DNA from: Neocallimastix lanati (nom. inval.)
Taxonomy: Eukaryota > Neocallimastigomycota > Neocallimastigomycetes > Neocallimastigales > Neocallimastigaceae
Length of the DNA: 27,128 nt
Assembly: GCA_016946835.1 (NCBI GenBank)
Contig: JACVTC010000457.1
Location: 1 to 27,128, forward strand
Reading direction: 5' to 3'
Position numbers and translations under genes: made by a program. This document shows, piece after piece, positions 10,321 through 18,866 of the stretch. Below the pieces are notes generated by a model. That model was not told the origin of the DNA, did no database searches, and worked only from the letters and a program-made list of their open reading frames with translations. Every line of letters begins with the position of its first letter. Position 1 is the stretch's first letter.

Positions 10321-10954
10321 TGATAAATAATAATAATATATATTAAGAAATAGTAAAAGATTTTATAATATTTTAAATATTAAAATAATTAAATAGTAAT
10401 AACTTAATAATAATCTTGTTCATAATATTAAATAATTATAATAATTTTTATTATTATAATAATATTATTTAATAATAATATTTATATACATTTGATTGGA
10501 AAATATAGTTACACCAACTATAATAATAATATAAATATAAAATTTTTTATATGGAATAATTAGTTCTTTAGAAATTAATTTATAAAATAATTATGAAATT
10601 TATTAAGAGAATTTATTTAGAAAAATAATGAATTATAACAATTAAAAATATTTCTCAACGTTGTATAATCAACTATAAAAATATTAAATAAAAATTATTA
10701 TTATAACAAATATATAAAGTTATAAACTATATTATTTATATTATAGTATTTAACTATTTTAATTATTTATAAAAAGAATTATAATATTTAATATATAGAT
10801 TAAATATTATATAAATTTTTAATAAAACATTTTTTTTAAAATAATTAAGTAAATTTAAATATTAAATATCGGCAAAACTTGTTAAAATAAAACAAGGTAA
10901 AACGATATAAAATAAGTTTAAGAAAATAAAATAAATAATACCTTAAACTTATTA
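10321..10954 (+). repeat. 5' LTR of element C
   Basis: It matches 16578-17211 except for two substitutions I can see: G/A in AAATAGTAATAAC and C/T in ATATCGGCAAAAC. It starts TGATAAATAA and ends CTTATTA. The target duplication places the right boundary after TTATTA, so the termini are TG...TA rather than the usual TG...CA. Confidence 0.92.
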
Positions 10955-10956
10955 AG

Positions 10957-10966
10957 TGGTGGAGAA
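10957..10966 (+). other. Primer-binding site of element C
   Basis: TGGTGGAGAA lies 2 nt after the 5' LTR. It shares its first nine bases with the primer-binding sites of the two minus-strand elements. That points to a tRNA ending TTCTCCACCA, or to a short primer match. The extent of complementarity beyond about 10 nt is uncertain. Confidence 0.6.
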
Positions 10967-11047
10967 CCTCATTCTACTCCCGGGAAAGCAAATTCCTTGA
11001 ACATTTTTTTATTATTACATTTTTAAACCCATTTCTTGTATTTCAAA

Positions 11048-11899
11048 ATGAGTAGTAGTTCTAGTAAATCTGTTAAAGATGACTATGAAAAGGCTTCTAA
11101 TATGGCAAAGGATATTGAAGCTTTAGGTGCCAAGAACACAAAATTTTTCAGATGGAAAATGGAACTGGAAGACATTTTCGAAGATCTTAATCTATCTGAA
11201 AAAGAAAAGAAAAGAATCAGTATTTCTACTACCACCGGCAAATTAAAAGAGTCTTGTACAAATATTTACTTTCAGAACAAAAAGTTATCCTTTGAGGAGT
11301 TTACTTCAAAGATTGAAAAATTAATTGATAATGGTAAATCATCAATTAAGAACCTTTCAAAACTCGAAAATATTAAAATTTCTAATTTAACAGTTAATGA
11401 ATTTAACAGTGAATATAGTGACTTGCTACATGGAATATCTGATAGAGACAAACCATCTGTTGAAAGACAGATATTCCTGTACACTAAAGCCTTTAAAAGA
11501 AGAACACCAATTTTTAATATTCTTTTAAATAAACAACCAAAATCCTTAGAAGATGCCATGAATTATGCTTTAAAAGCTGAAGAAACCATTAATGAATATG
11601 AGAGTGACGACGAAAGTGATTTTTACAAATCTAAAAAGAGAACCAACTTTTCAAGAAGAAGACAGTCAAATTCTAATAACTCAAGACTTTTCGAAAATAA
11701 AGACAAGAATGAAAAATCAAAACAATCAAAAGAAGAATCCGATTTAGAAGCCCTCACCAAGAGTTTTGCCGAAATGAAGATTCATGTATGTCATCGTTGT
11801 AATCAGAAAGGTCACGAAGAACGCTATTGTCCTAACGAAATGACTGATCTCAACAAAGCTATTGCTTCTATTCTATCCTTACAAGACCATTTAAACTAA
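11048..11899 (+). CDS. gag: Gag polyprotein of element C
   Basis: This is a structural capsid/nucleocapsid protein of 283 residues from the ATG at 11048 (context CAAAATGA). The reading frame is open a little upstream from 11036, but only from a TTG. The N-terminus is Ser-rich. Residues about 20-185 look like a helical retrotransposon capsid region with conserved Trp/Phe and Leu positions. An acidic patch (ESDDESD) follows at about 185-191, then a basic Arg/Lys/Ser segment. A single CCHC zinc knuckle is at C248, C251, H256, C261 (C-x2-C-x4-H-x4-C), the RNA-binding nucleocapsid motif. The leader from the 5' LTR is only 93 nt, much shorter than in the other family. The last codons TTA AAC form the slippery site, so some ribosomes should continue into pol. 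Confidence 0.93.
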   Translation: MSSSSSKSVKDDYEKASNMAKDIEALGAKNTKFFRWKMELEDIFEDLNLSEKEKKRISISTTTGKLKESCTNIYFQNKKLSFEEFTSKIEKLIDNGKSSIKNLSKLENIKISNLTVNEFNSEYSDLLHGISDRDKPSVERQIFLYTKAFKRRTPIFNILLNKQPKSLEDAMNYALKAEETINEYESDDESDFYKSKKRTNFSRRRQSNSNNSRLFENKDKNEKSKQSKEESDLEALTKSFAEMKIHVCHRCNQKGHEERYCPNEMTDLNKAIASILSLQDHLN

Positions 11900-11944
11900 T
11901 TAAGGGAAGTTCTCAATCTTCCCACCATATAAATAAAATTGAGA
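11890..11944 (+). promoter_or_regulatory. Predicted -1 frameshift signal with H-type pseudoknot, element C
   Basis: The heptamer T TTA AAC (11890-11896) is in gag frame directly before the gag stop TAA (11897-11899). After a 7-nt spacer (11897-11903) stem 1 GGGAAG (11904-11909) pairs with CTTCCC (11918-11923). Stem 2 TCTCAAT (11911-11917) pairs with ATTGAGA (11938-11944). Loop 1 is one nt, there is no junction base, and loop 3 is 14 nt, A-rich (11924-11937). All pairs are Watson-Crick. Slippery site, spacer and pseudoknot match the classic -1 programmed frameshift design. The -1 frame is open from inside gag to 12150. Confidence 0.8.
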
Positions 11945-12058
11945 CCTTCTCGGATAATGATACAGACACTGATGATAACTATTATGACTCAAAGGTCGAT
12001 TATAAAAATCATAAAAATATGTTAGAAGATCACATGACTAAAAATTTAGAAAAAAAAA
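11897..12058 (+). CDS. Acidic Gag-Pol linker reached by -1 shift, element C
   Basis: After a -1 slip at 11890-11896 translation enters a frame that is open through 12150. It starts Leu-Ile-Lys-Gly-Ser-Ser and becomes Asp/Asn/Glu-rich (SDNDTDTDD). This compositional style continues without a break in the pol frame from 12042 on (SENSDILDSDD), but that is a further -1 frame. The change must occur around the A9 run at 12050-12058, either by a lost base or by a second slip on A AAA AAA. The linker resembles the acidic segment at the same place in the other family. It has no catalytic motif. Confidence 0.55.
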
Positions 12059-15000
12059 TTTTCAAAATGATTTTTACCAATCAGAAAATGAGTATTCTTC
12101 AGAAAATTCTGATATTCTTGATTCTGATGATTCTACCACAGATCACGTGACTTCTTCAACCAATAAAAATGATATCAAAAACCTTATCTACGCTATCAAG
12201 AGAAAAGTTTCTGAAACAAATTTTGAGAAAGATCACGTGAGTAATAAAAATAGTATAAACAAAAATATGTCACGTGATGTAGTTGTACCCAAGAAGAGAA
12301 GGAACCTTAAAGAAAGTGCACTTCCTATCAGCACAAAGGCCACTCAATTGTTAGCACAACAAGAAAATCACGATATCGGAACATATAAACACAATAATTA
12401 CCGTGGTGACAATACTACTAAAAATAATAACACTGAAAGACTTAACATTCTAGACACGTCAATAATCAGTGGGAAAAACATTACTAGTGCCAAAAAGAAG
12501 AATAAAGAAATTAGAAATAAAAGAAGACTTGGACCTGATGAAGTAAATAAATCTTCAACAACTTTAGAAGACCCTCCAGACATTGAAATTGATGGCAACA
12601 AAACAAAAAGTAATTATTACGACTTCCTTAGAACCATCCTAATGTTAGACAATAGGAAAGAATACGACCTATTTGATGCCCTTAATAATACTAACGCGGG
12701 AATCACGTTCGCTCAGTTATTCGCAGTAAGTCCACTCCTTAGACGGCTATGTATCAAAGGTCTTAAATTAAATCCTAATGATATAAGGAAAATCAATTCT
12801 GTTCACCATGTGAATATAAATGAAAACGATAGTGATTTCCTTATTAATATCTTTAAGAATATAAATTCAGAACCTTCCGATGATTCAAAGGCTCATCAAT
12901 ACCCTGTTGAAAACCCCAAAGACAATATTAAAAGAATTAATGTACTTGGTAAAGCTGGCATTGCTTCCGTTATTGGTTCAGTTGACAAAAATATGGTTAA
13001 AGTCCTTGTCGATACGGGTTCTGAAGCTAATGTTATAACTACTTCCTTCTTTAAAATTATTGCAAAGAACCATAAAGTCCTTAAACTAGAAAGAAATTAT
13101 TTCAAGGTTGCCGGAAAACAGATTATTTCCTCAGATCAGGTCGTCCATCTATGTTTAAAATTTGAAAATTTAGATATTAATGTTCCTTTCTACATTTTAG
13201 ATGATGATGACACTTCTTACGATATTATTATTGGTCGCCAAGTTCATAAGGATTATCGTTTATATATTGATCCTGACGACGATGCCTTATACAAAAAAAC
13301 TGATTCTGGACCAGTTCTTGTTGCCCATCCTACGGATATTACTATTCCTGGAAACAGATTATACAGAATCTCTATATGTAATAGTACTAATGAACTACTT
13401 ACTCTTTCAAAACGTTCAGATAATGATATTGAACTTAAAAATATTGATAACAAAAAATTAAATAATTTAATTAATGAATATAAAGATGTTTTAATCAATT
13501 CTATTGATGATGTTTCTGTCGCTAAAGCTGAACCACACTCCATTGAACTAACAAACAATAAACCAATTAAAATGAGACCTTATAAAACCTCTTTAGAACA
13601 ATCTAATGCTCTCAAAGAAGAAATTATAAAACTGTTGAAGCATGGATTAATTGAACCGTCACACTCACCATGGTCTTTTCCCGTTATTCTCGTAAGAAAG
13701 AAAAATGGTAAATGGCGTATGTGTGTAGATTACAGAAGGTTAAATCAAATCACTATCAAAGACGCATATGCATTACCCTTTATTGATGAACTATTAGAAT
13801 CAGTATTCGGTGCTAAATATTTTTCTGCTATTGATCTCTTCTCTGGTTTTCATCAAATTCCAATGAATCCTAGGGATATTGAAAAAACTGCCTTTACAAC
13901 CAAATACGGTAACTTCAATTTTAAAGTTATGCCATTCGGATTAACCAACGCTCCTGCAACATTTCAAAGAGAAATGAATCGAATTCTTATGCCTCTCATT
14001 GGTGTCTGCTTGTTTGTTTACATGGACGATATTCTTGTATATTCTCCCACGTTGGAACAACACTTAAAGGATTTAGAAAAACTTTTTAAAATCCTTCGTG
14101 ACAATAAATTTTCTATCAATATTGATAAATGTTCTTTTTGTAAGCATTCTGTTGAAGTTTTAGGTCATATGCTTACTGGTGAAGGTATTAAACCTGTTCC
14201 TTCAAAAGTTTTAGCCATCATGTCCTGGGACATACCTAAAGATGTTTCTCAGCTTCGTTCTTTCCTCGGACTTATTAGTTATTATCGTAAGTTTATTCCT
14301 AACTTCGCTGGTTTCTCTAATTGTTTATATAAACTTACAAGTCCCAAAGTTCCTTTTGTATGGACTAATATTCATTCTGAAGCTTTCGAAAATCTTAAAA
14401 AGGCAATTTGTTCCAATTCTGTGCTTAAATATCCTGACCCAAACCGTCCACTTATTATTCGTACAGACGCGTCCTCGTATGCAGTCGGTGCTGTTCTTTT
14501 ACAAATTCAAGACTCGTCCAAGTTAGAATTTCCAATTTATTGTGTTAGTCGTTGTCTCAAAAATGCTGAAACTAGATACTCAGTTACGGAAAAAGAAGGT
14601 ATTGCCGTTATTTTCGCTTTAAAAAAATTTCGTTCTTATATCTCTGCTTCTCCCTTTCCTGTAAAACTTTTTACTGATCATAAACCTCTTGTAGGTTTCT
14701 TTTATAACAGTATTCCTAATAAAGATCGTCATTTTAGATGGATTGCCATTTTTAACGAATTTCGAGTTGACCTTATTTATGATAAGGGTAAGAATAACGT
14801 TTTCGCTGATGCTCTTTCTCGTATTCCCTCTTCACAACATTTGAAAATTAATACCATTCACTCTATTCTTAGTAATGATGAAAGTAATGACGTTTCCTCA
14901 TTTGCTCCTCCTAAAATATTAGAATATGTTAAAAAGAATTACTCATTTTATGATGGTTCTCTTGTTTTTCATGACAAATCTGGGAAACTCCTTAAAGTTA

Positions 15001-16058
15001 TTGAAGATGAGGATGTTAAATCTTCTCTAATCCGTAAAGCTCATCTTGTAGGCCATGAAGGTGTAGAAAAAACACTTTCTAGGTTGAAAGAAGCTTATTA
15101 CTGGCCTGGTATGTATAAAGATATTGATAAATGTGTTAAATCATGCTTACGTTGTCAATGCTACCGTCCAAAACCGATTACTAAAAATCTTTCAAATATT
15201 CCCACTCCAGTCGAAAGACCATTTGTTAGAGTTGGCCTTGACATAGTTGGTCCTCTCCCTATTACAAATAAAGGAAACCAATATATAATTGTACTCGTAG
15301 ACTATACAACAAAATGGGTTGAGGCTATGCCACTAAAAAATATTGAAAGTCAAGACGTAATATATTTTTTAAAGGATGTCTTTGCAAGACACGGTGTTCC
15401 AGAAATAATTGTAACTGATAATGGTTCGCAGTTTTCATCTGATATTACAAAAACAATGATAGACTTATATGGTTCATGGGTACAATTTGTAGCTCCACAT
15501 CATCCTGAAGCTAATGGACAGGTAGAAAATAGAAACAGAGAAATAATTAAAATACTAAGACACCTTTGTTTCAATCAAGAAAATTGGGATGATTATATTC
15601 CTGCTTCTTTATGGGCTCTTCGTACTACAAGATCTAGTGTTACTGGATTCAGTAGTTTCGAACTTCTCTATGGAAGGAAAGATTTATGGCCTCTTAGTGT
15701 AGTAATTTCCGATATCAACAAAGCTAAAAACGAAACTAATGAAGAATACAATTTAAGAAGATTCATTTTACATCAAAAATGGGTTAAAGAAGCTATGGAA
15801 AATATTAAAAAAGCTCATGCCTACTGGTCACAAAGAAGTAAAGCAAGAGATAATATGAATCATAAATATAAGCCAGGAGATTTAGTGCTTGTTCGCTACA
15901 TAGGAAGAAAAAAATTAGATCCATTTTTCTTAGGACCATATAAAGTTTTAAAAGCATCAAAATATAATACCTTAGTTCTAGAAACAATTGACACACATAA
16001 AATTTTAGAACGTAACATACATATAAAAAATGTCAAACCGTACTTAGTATCAATATAA
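12042..16058 (+). CDS. pol: Pol polyprotein of element C (PR-RT-RNase H-IN)
   Basis: The frame is open from 12042 after a TAA. There is no ATG near the front, so it is most likely translated as a Gag fusion. Numbering from the GTG at 12147, a conserved pre-protease motif lies at about 186-207 (ITFAQLF...LCIKGLKL). The aspartic protease active site is D289-T-G with a downstream DIIIG flap. RT spans about 475-680, with YMDD at 625-628. RNase H has D774, E817, D844 and D888. The integrase zinc finger is H966, H970, C1000, C1003. The catalytic triad is D1032, D1091, E1127, and a GPY module lies at 1263-1265. No chromodomain or env follows. The body is intact through the stop at 16056-16058. The doubtful point is the junction with gag, where a second -1 change is needed. 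Confidence 0.93.
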   Translation, partial: KFRKKNFQNDFYQSENEYSSENSDILDSDDSTTDHVTSSTNKNDIKNLIYAIKRKVSETNFEKDHVSNKNSINKNMSRDVVVPKKRRNLKESALPISTKATQLLAQQENHDIGTYKHNNYRGDNTTKNNNTERLNILDTSIISGKNITSAKKKNKEIRNKRRLGPDEVNKSSTTLEDPPDIEIDGNKTKSNYYDFLRTILMLDNRKEYDLFDALNNTNAGITFAQLFAVSPLLRRLCIKGLKLNPNDIRKINSVHHVNINENDSDFLINIFKNINSEPSDDSKAHQYPVENPKDNIKRINVLGKAGIASVIGSVDKNMVKVLVDTGSEANVITTSFFKIIAKNHKVLKLERNYFKVAGKQIISSDQVVHLCLKFENLDINVPFYILDDDDTSYDIIIGRQVHKDYRLYIDPDDDALYKKTDSGPVLVAHPTDITIPGNRLYRISICNSTNELLTLSKRSDNDIELKNIDNKKLNNLINEYKDVLINSIDDVSVAKAEPHSIELTNNKPIKMRPYKTSLEQSNALKEEIIKLLKHGLIEPSHSPWSFPVILVRKKNGKWRMCVDYRRLNQITIKDAYALPFIDELLESVFGAKYFSAIDLFSGFHQIPMNPRDIEKTAFTTKYGNFNFKVMPFGLTNAPATFQREMNRILMPLIGVCLFVYMDDILVYSPTLEQHLKDLEKLFKILRDNKFSINIDKCSFCKHSVEVLGHMLTGEGIKPVPSKVLAIMSWDIPKDVSQLRSFLGLISYYRKFIPNFAGFSNCLYKLTSPKVPFVWTNIHSEAFENLKKAICSNSVLKYPDPNRPLIIRTDASSYAVGAVLLQIQDSSKLEFPIYCVSRCLKNAETRYSVTEKEGIAVIFALKKFRSYISASPFPVKLFTDHKPLVGFFYNSIPNKDRHFRWIAIFNEFRVDLIYDKGKNNVFADALSRIPSSQHLKINTIHSILSNDESNDVSSFAPPKILEYVKKNYSFYDGSLVFHDKSGKLLKVIEDEDVKSSLIRKAHLVGHEGVEKTLSRLKEAYYWPGMYKDIDKCVKSCLRCQCYRPKPITKNLSNIPTPVERPFVRVGLDIVGPLPITNKGNQYIIVLVDYTTKWVEAMPLKNIESQDVIYFLKDVFARHGVPEIIVTDNGSQFSSDITKTMIDLYGSWVQFVAPHHPEANGQVENRNREIIKILRHLCFNQENWDDYIPASLWALRTTRSSVTGFSSFELLYGRKDLWPLSVVISDINKAKNETNEEYNLRRFILHQKWVKEAMENIKKAHAYWSQRSKARDNMNHKYKPGDLVLVRYIGRKKLDPFFLGPYKVLKASKYNTLVLETIDTHKILERNIHIKNVKPYLVSI
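12143..12277. promoter_or_regulatory. Cluster of three TCACGTGA palindromes
   Basis: The 8-bp palindrome TCACGTGA occurs at 12143-12150, 12233-12240 and 12270-12277, inside the 5' part of pol. Its core CACGTG is the canonical E-box bound by bHLH factors of the Cbf1 type. A near match, ATCACATGA, lies at about 12029-12037. Three GC-containing 8-mers within 135 bp is unexpected in DNA this AT-rich, but a coding coincidence cannot be ruled out. Confidence 0.35.
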
Positions 16059-16124
16059 AAAAAAATAATAATAAATAAAAATAAATTTTAAATTGAAATT
16101 ACTTTTGAGATCATTTTATTTTTT

Positions 16125-16162
<38 letters not shown>

Positions 16163-16299
16163 ATATCCAATATTATCAGAAACTTATATTTTTATTTGAA
16201 AATTTCAGTAATATTATTATAAATTAATAAAATATCCTTATTAATATCAATTATTTCATCAATAATACATTTATATGAAAACAAGACAAAACAAAACAG

Positions 16300-16330
<31 letters not shown>

Positions 16331-16565
16331 AATTTATTATTAAAATTATTTCATTTATTTTTTTAATTTTTTTATTATTATATTTTTATAAAAAAAAAAA
16401 AAAAAATTTTTTATTATTAAAATTATTTCATTTATTTTTTAATTTTTTTTTACTATATTTTTATAAAAAAAAAAAAAAATTTTTTTAAATTTTAACAACC
16501 TTAAATTTATATTTTTCCTTATTATTATTATTTATTATTCTTTTCAGATATAAGTTATATCTTAT
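16059..16565 (+). repeat. Poly-A-rich 3' untranslated segment of element C
   Basis: This stretch between the pol stop and the polypurine tract has no ORF. It contains A runs of 32 (16129-16160) and 29 (16300-16328). Two imperfect tandem copies of a roughly 75-bp unit follow (about 16333-16405 and 16407-16485), each ending in about 15 A. Such internal A runs could derive from polyadenylated transcripts captured by template switching during reverse transcription; that is inference only. Confidence 0.7.
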
Positions 16566-16575
16566 GGGAGGAAAA
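16566..16575 (+). other. Polypurine tract of element C
   Basis: GGGAGGAAAA is an all-purine run followed by CT and then the 3' LTR start TGATAA. Its position and composition match the plus-strand DNA primer site of LTR retrotransposons. Confidence 0.85.
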
Positions 16576-16577
16576 CT

Positions 16578-17211
16578 TGATAAATAATAATAATATATAT
16601 TAAGAAATAGTAAAAGATTTTATAATATTTTAAATATTAAAATAATTAAATAATAATAACTTAATAATAATCTTGTTCATAATATTAAATAATTATAATA
16701 ATTTTTATTATTATAATAATATTATTTAATAATAATATTTATATACATTTGATTGGAAAATATAGTTACACCAACTATAATAATAATATAAATATAAAAT
16801 TTTTTATATGGAATAATTAGTTCTTTAGAAATTAATTTATAAAATAATTATGAAATTTATTAAGAGAATTTATTTAGAAAAATAATGAATTATAACAATT
16901 AAAAATATTTCTCAACGTTGTATAATCAACTATAAAAATATTAAATAAAAATTATTATTATAACAAATATATAAAGTTATAAACTATATTATTTATATTA
17001 TAGTATTTAACTATTTTAATTATTTATAAAAAGAATTATAATATTTAATATATAGATTAAATATTATATAAATTTTTAATAAAACATTTTTTTTAAAATA
17101 ATTAAGTAAATTTAAATATTAAATATCGGTAAAACTTGTTAAAATAAAACAAGGTAAAACGATATAAAATAAGTTTAAGAAAATAAAATAAATAATACCT
17201 TAAACTTATTA
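16578..17211 (+). repeat. 3' LTR of element C
   Basis: This is the 634-bp partner of 10321-10954. The target duplication AATT follows at 17212-17215. An open frame on the opposite strand across its right end is low-complexity Phe/Ile/Leu sequence and not a gene. Confidence 0.92.
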
Positions 17212-17215
17212 AATT

Positions 17216-18006
17216 TTGGTATGGTTCATATAATTTTAGGAATATAATAATAATTAACACAAATAATAAAATTACAATAAAAAAAATAATTTGTTTTAAA
17301 ATCAATATTTATTTATTTAAATTTATAAAAGAAAAATAATAATATAATTATTTATTTAATAAAAAGAAAGTTATTGATTATATTTTATTTCACTAAAATT
17401 ACATGTATTTATATTTTTTTATCAAATTAAAATTTGTAAAGCCTAACTATTTTTTTAATAAACTAATTACTAATTATTTTTATAAATAAAACATTTAAAT
17501 TGAAATTGAATTATTATTTTAGTTAATAATATTATTGTTATAAATAGTAGTTATATATTATTGAATTATTAATTATTTAATAATAGTTTAATACTAATAT
17601 ATATAAAATAAAAATAAAGAGATTATACAGAATATTTTATTGTGGTTTAGTTAAATTTAGTAATTAAAAATAAATTTAAATTGATAACGAAAATTTTAAT
17701 AACTAATTAAATAGATTTGATTATTTTCAATATAACATAATACAAAAGAAATATAATATTAATATATTAAGTGGGCAAGGACAATATTCTTGGTTAAAGA
17801 TTTTTAATACATTATAATGGAATCGGATCGATAATTCAAAAAGGAATTATAAGTTAATTAGTGATTTATTAACTTAAGATTTCTATTTAGTAATATTTGA
17901 AGAATATTGGAAAGTTCCAATTATATAGAATAGAATAATCTATAAGGTTAGAATAATTTATATTATTCTAGCACAATTAGTATTATTTGTTCATTCTGTA
18001 TTAATT
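17216..18006. other. AT-rich non-coding DNA between elements C and B
   Basis: No gene is visible. Before element C inserted, this stretch was contiguous with the hairpin-rich DNA ending at 10320. It also has small inverted repeats at 17839-17855 or so (ATAATTC/GAATTAT) and within 17946-17972 (AGAATAAT/ATTATTCT). The last four bases AATT (18003-18006) are the left target duplication of the next element. Confidence 0.55.
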
Positions 18007-18310
18007 TGTTAAGGTTTTAGAGAATTAAATAAAAATAAAGTAAGGAAACACAAATTTTATTTATTTATTTATTATTTTTATTTATAAATTTATTTGATTT
18101 TATTTGATGATATTTAAAAATTAGTAGCAAAATTTACAACTATTTATACTTTTTTTTCAAGGCATAAAAGTTGTTCTTGCCACTAAATTACATTTTATTA
18201 TTATTTTTCTTTTTATATATAAAAACTATTAAATTTAAATTGATTTTTATAATCAATTATATAAAATTTAATTATAACAATATAAATAAAATACATTTAT
18301 AATATTAATA

Positions 18311-18361
<51 letters not shown>

Positions 18362-18848
18362 CTAATCTATCTAAAATATTACTAATAAGAATTTATTTAA
18401 TTGGCTAAAATTTTTATTACAATCTGTTAAAATATTCAAATAAAAATAAAAATACTATTCTAATATAAAGGTTTTTAATAAAATAAAATATTTTTCAATA
18501 TAAAATAAAACATTTCGATATAAAATTTTATAATAAAAAGTTAAAATATAATATATAAATTTTTAATTATCAATATATAAAAATATTATTAATATAAATT
18601 TTCATTATTAATATAAAAAAAATAAGATTTATTATTAATATTGCTAATATAAGTTTTAAATATATAAAAATATTACTATTAATATAAGATTTAATATAAA
18701 AATATAAAGTTTAATATAATTTTTGATTTAATTTTTGATCTTTGGATTTAAAAATTTATTAAAGTACAAAAATAATAATGTACACATAATGTATTAGAAA
18801 TAAATCGTAGATTTAATTAAGAATGCATTATTTAGTACATTCTTATCA
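18007..18848 (-). repeat. 3' LTR of element B
   Basis: This 842-bp LTR matches 25166-26010 apart from homopolymer length changes (for example T8 versus T9 before CAAGGC). It contains a run of 47 T (18315-18361). On the element strand it starts TGATAAGAATG and is preceded by ...GGGGCATCT. The purine run here is only GGGG, so the polypurine tract is short compared with the ten-purine tract of element C. Confidence 0.93.
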
Positions 18849-18866
18849 AGATGCCCCGACGAAGAC

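Larger units (their letters stand above)
10321..17211 (+). mobile_element. Element C: Ty3/Gypsy LTR retrotransposon
   Basis: This is a second family of Ty3/Gypsy element, 6.9 kb, on the plus strand. Two 634-bp LTRs (10321-10954 and 16578-17211) are flanked by the 4-bp duplication AATT (10317-10320 and 17212-17215). Internally there is a primer-binding-like TGGTGGAGAAC, a short leader, gag, a -1 frameshift signal, pol (PR-RT-RNase H-IN), a long poly-A-rich 3' segment and a clear polypurine tract. I read only two substitutions between the LTRs, so insertion is recent. The proteins are clearly related to but distinct from those of the 18007-26010 element. A 1-nt frame discrepancy in an A9 run at 12050-12058 may have disabled this copy. 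Confidence 0.95.

Noticed and set aside
16059-16577. An env-like third ORF
   Set aside because: The segment is poly-A and poly-T rich with stops in all frames, and no membrane protein is encoded.
17102-17305. Minus-strand 67-codon frame at the end of element C
   Set aside because: Phe/Ile/Leu/Tyr low complexity spanning an LTR boundary; not a gene.
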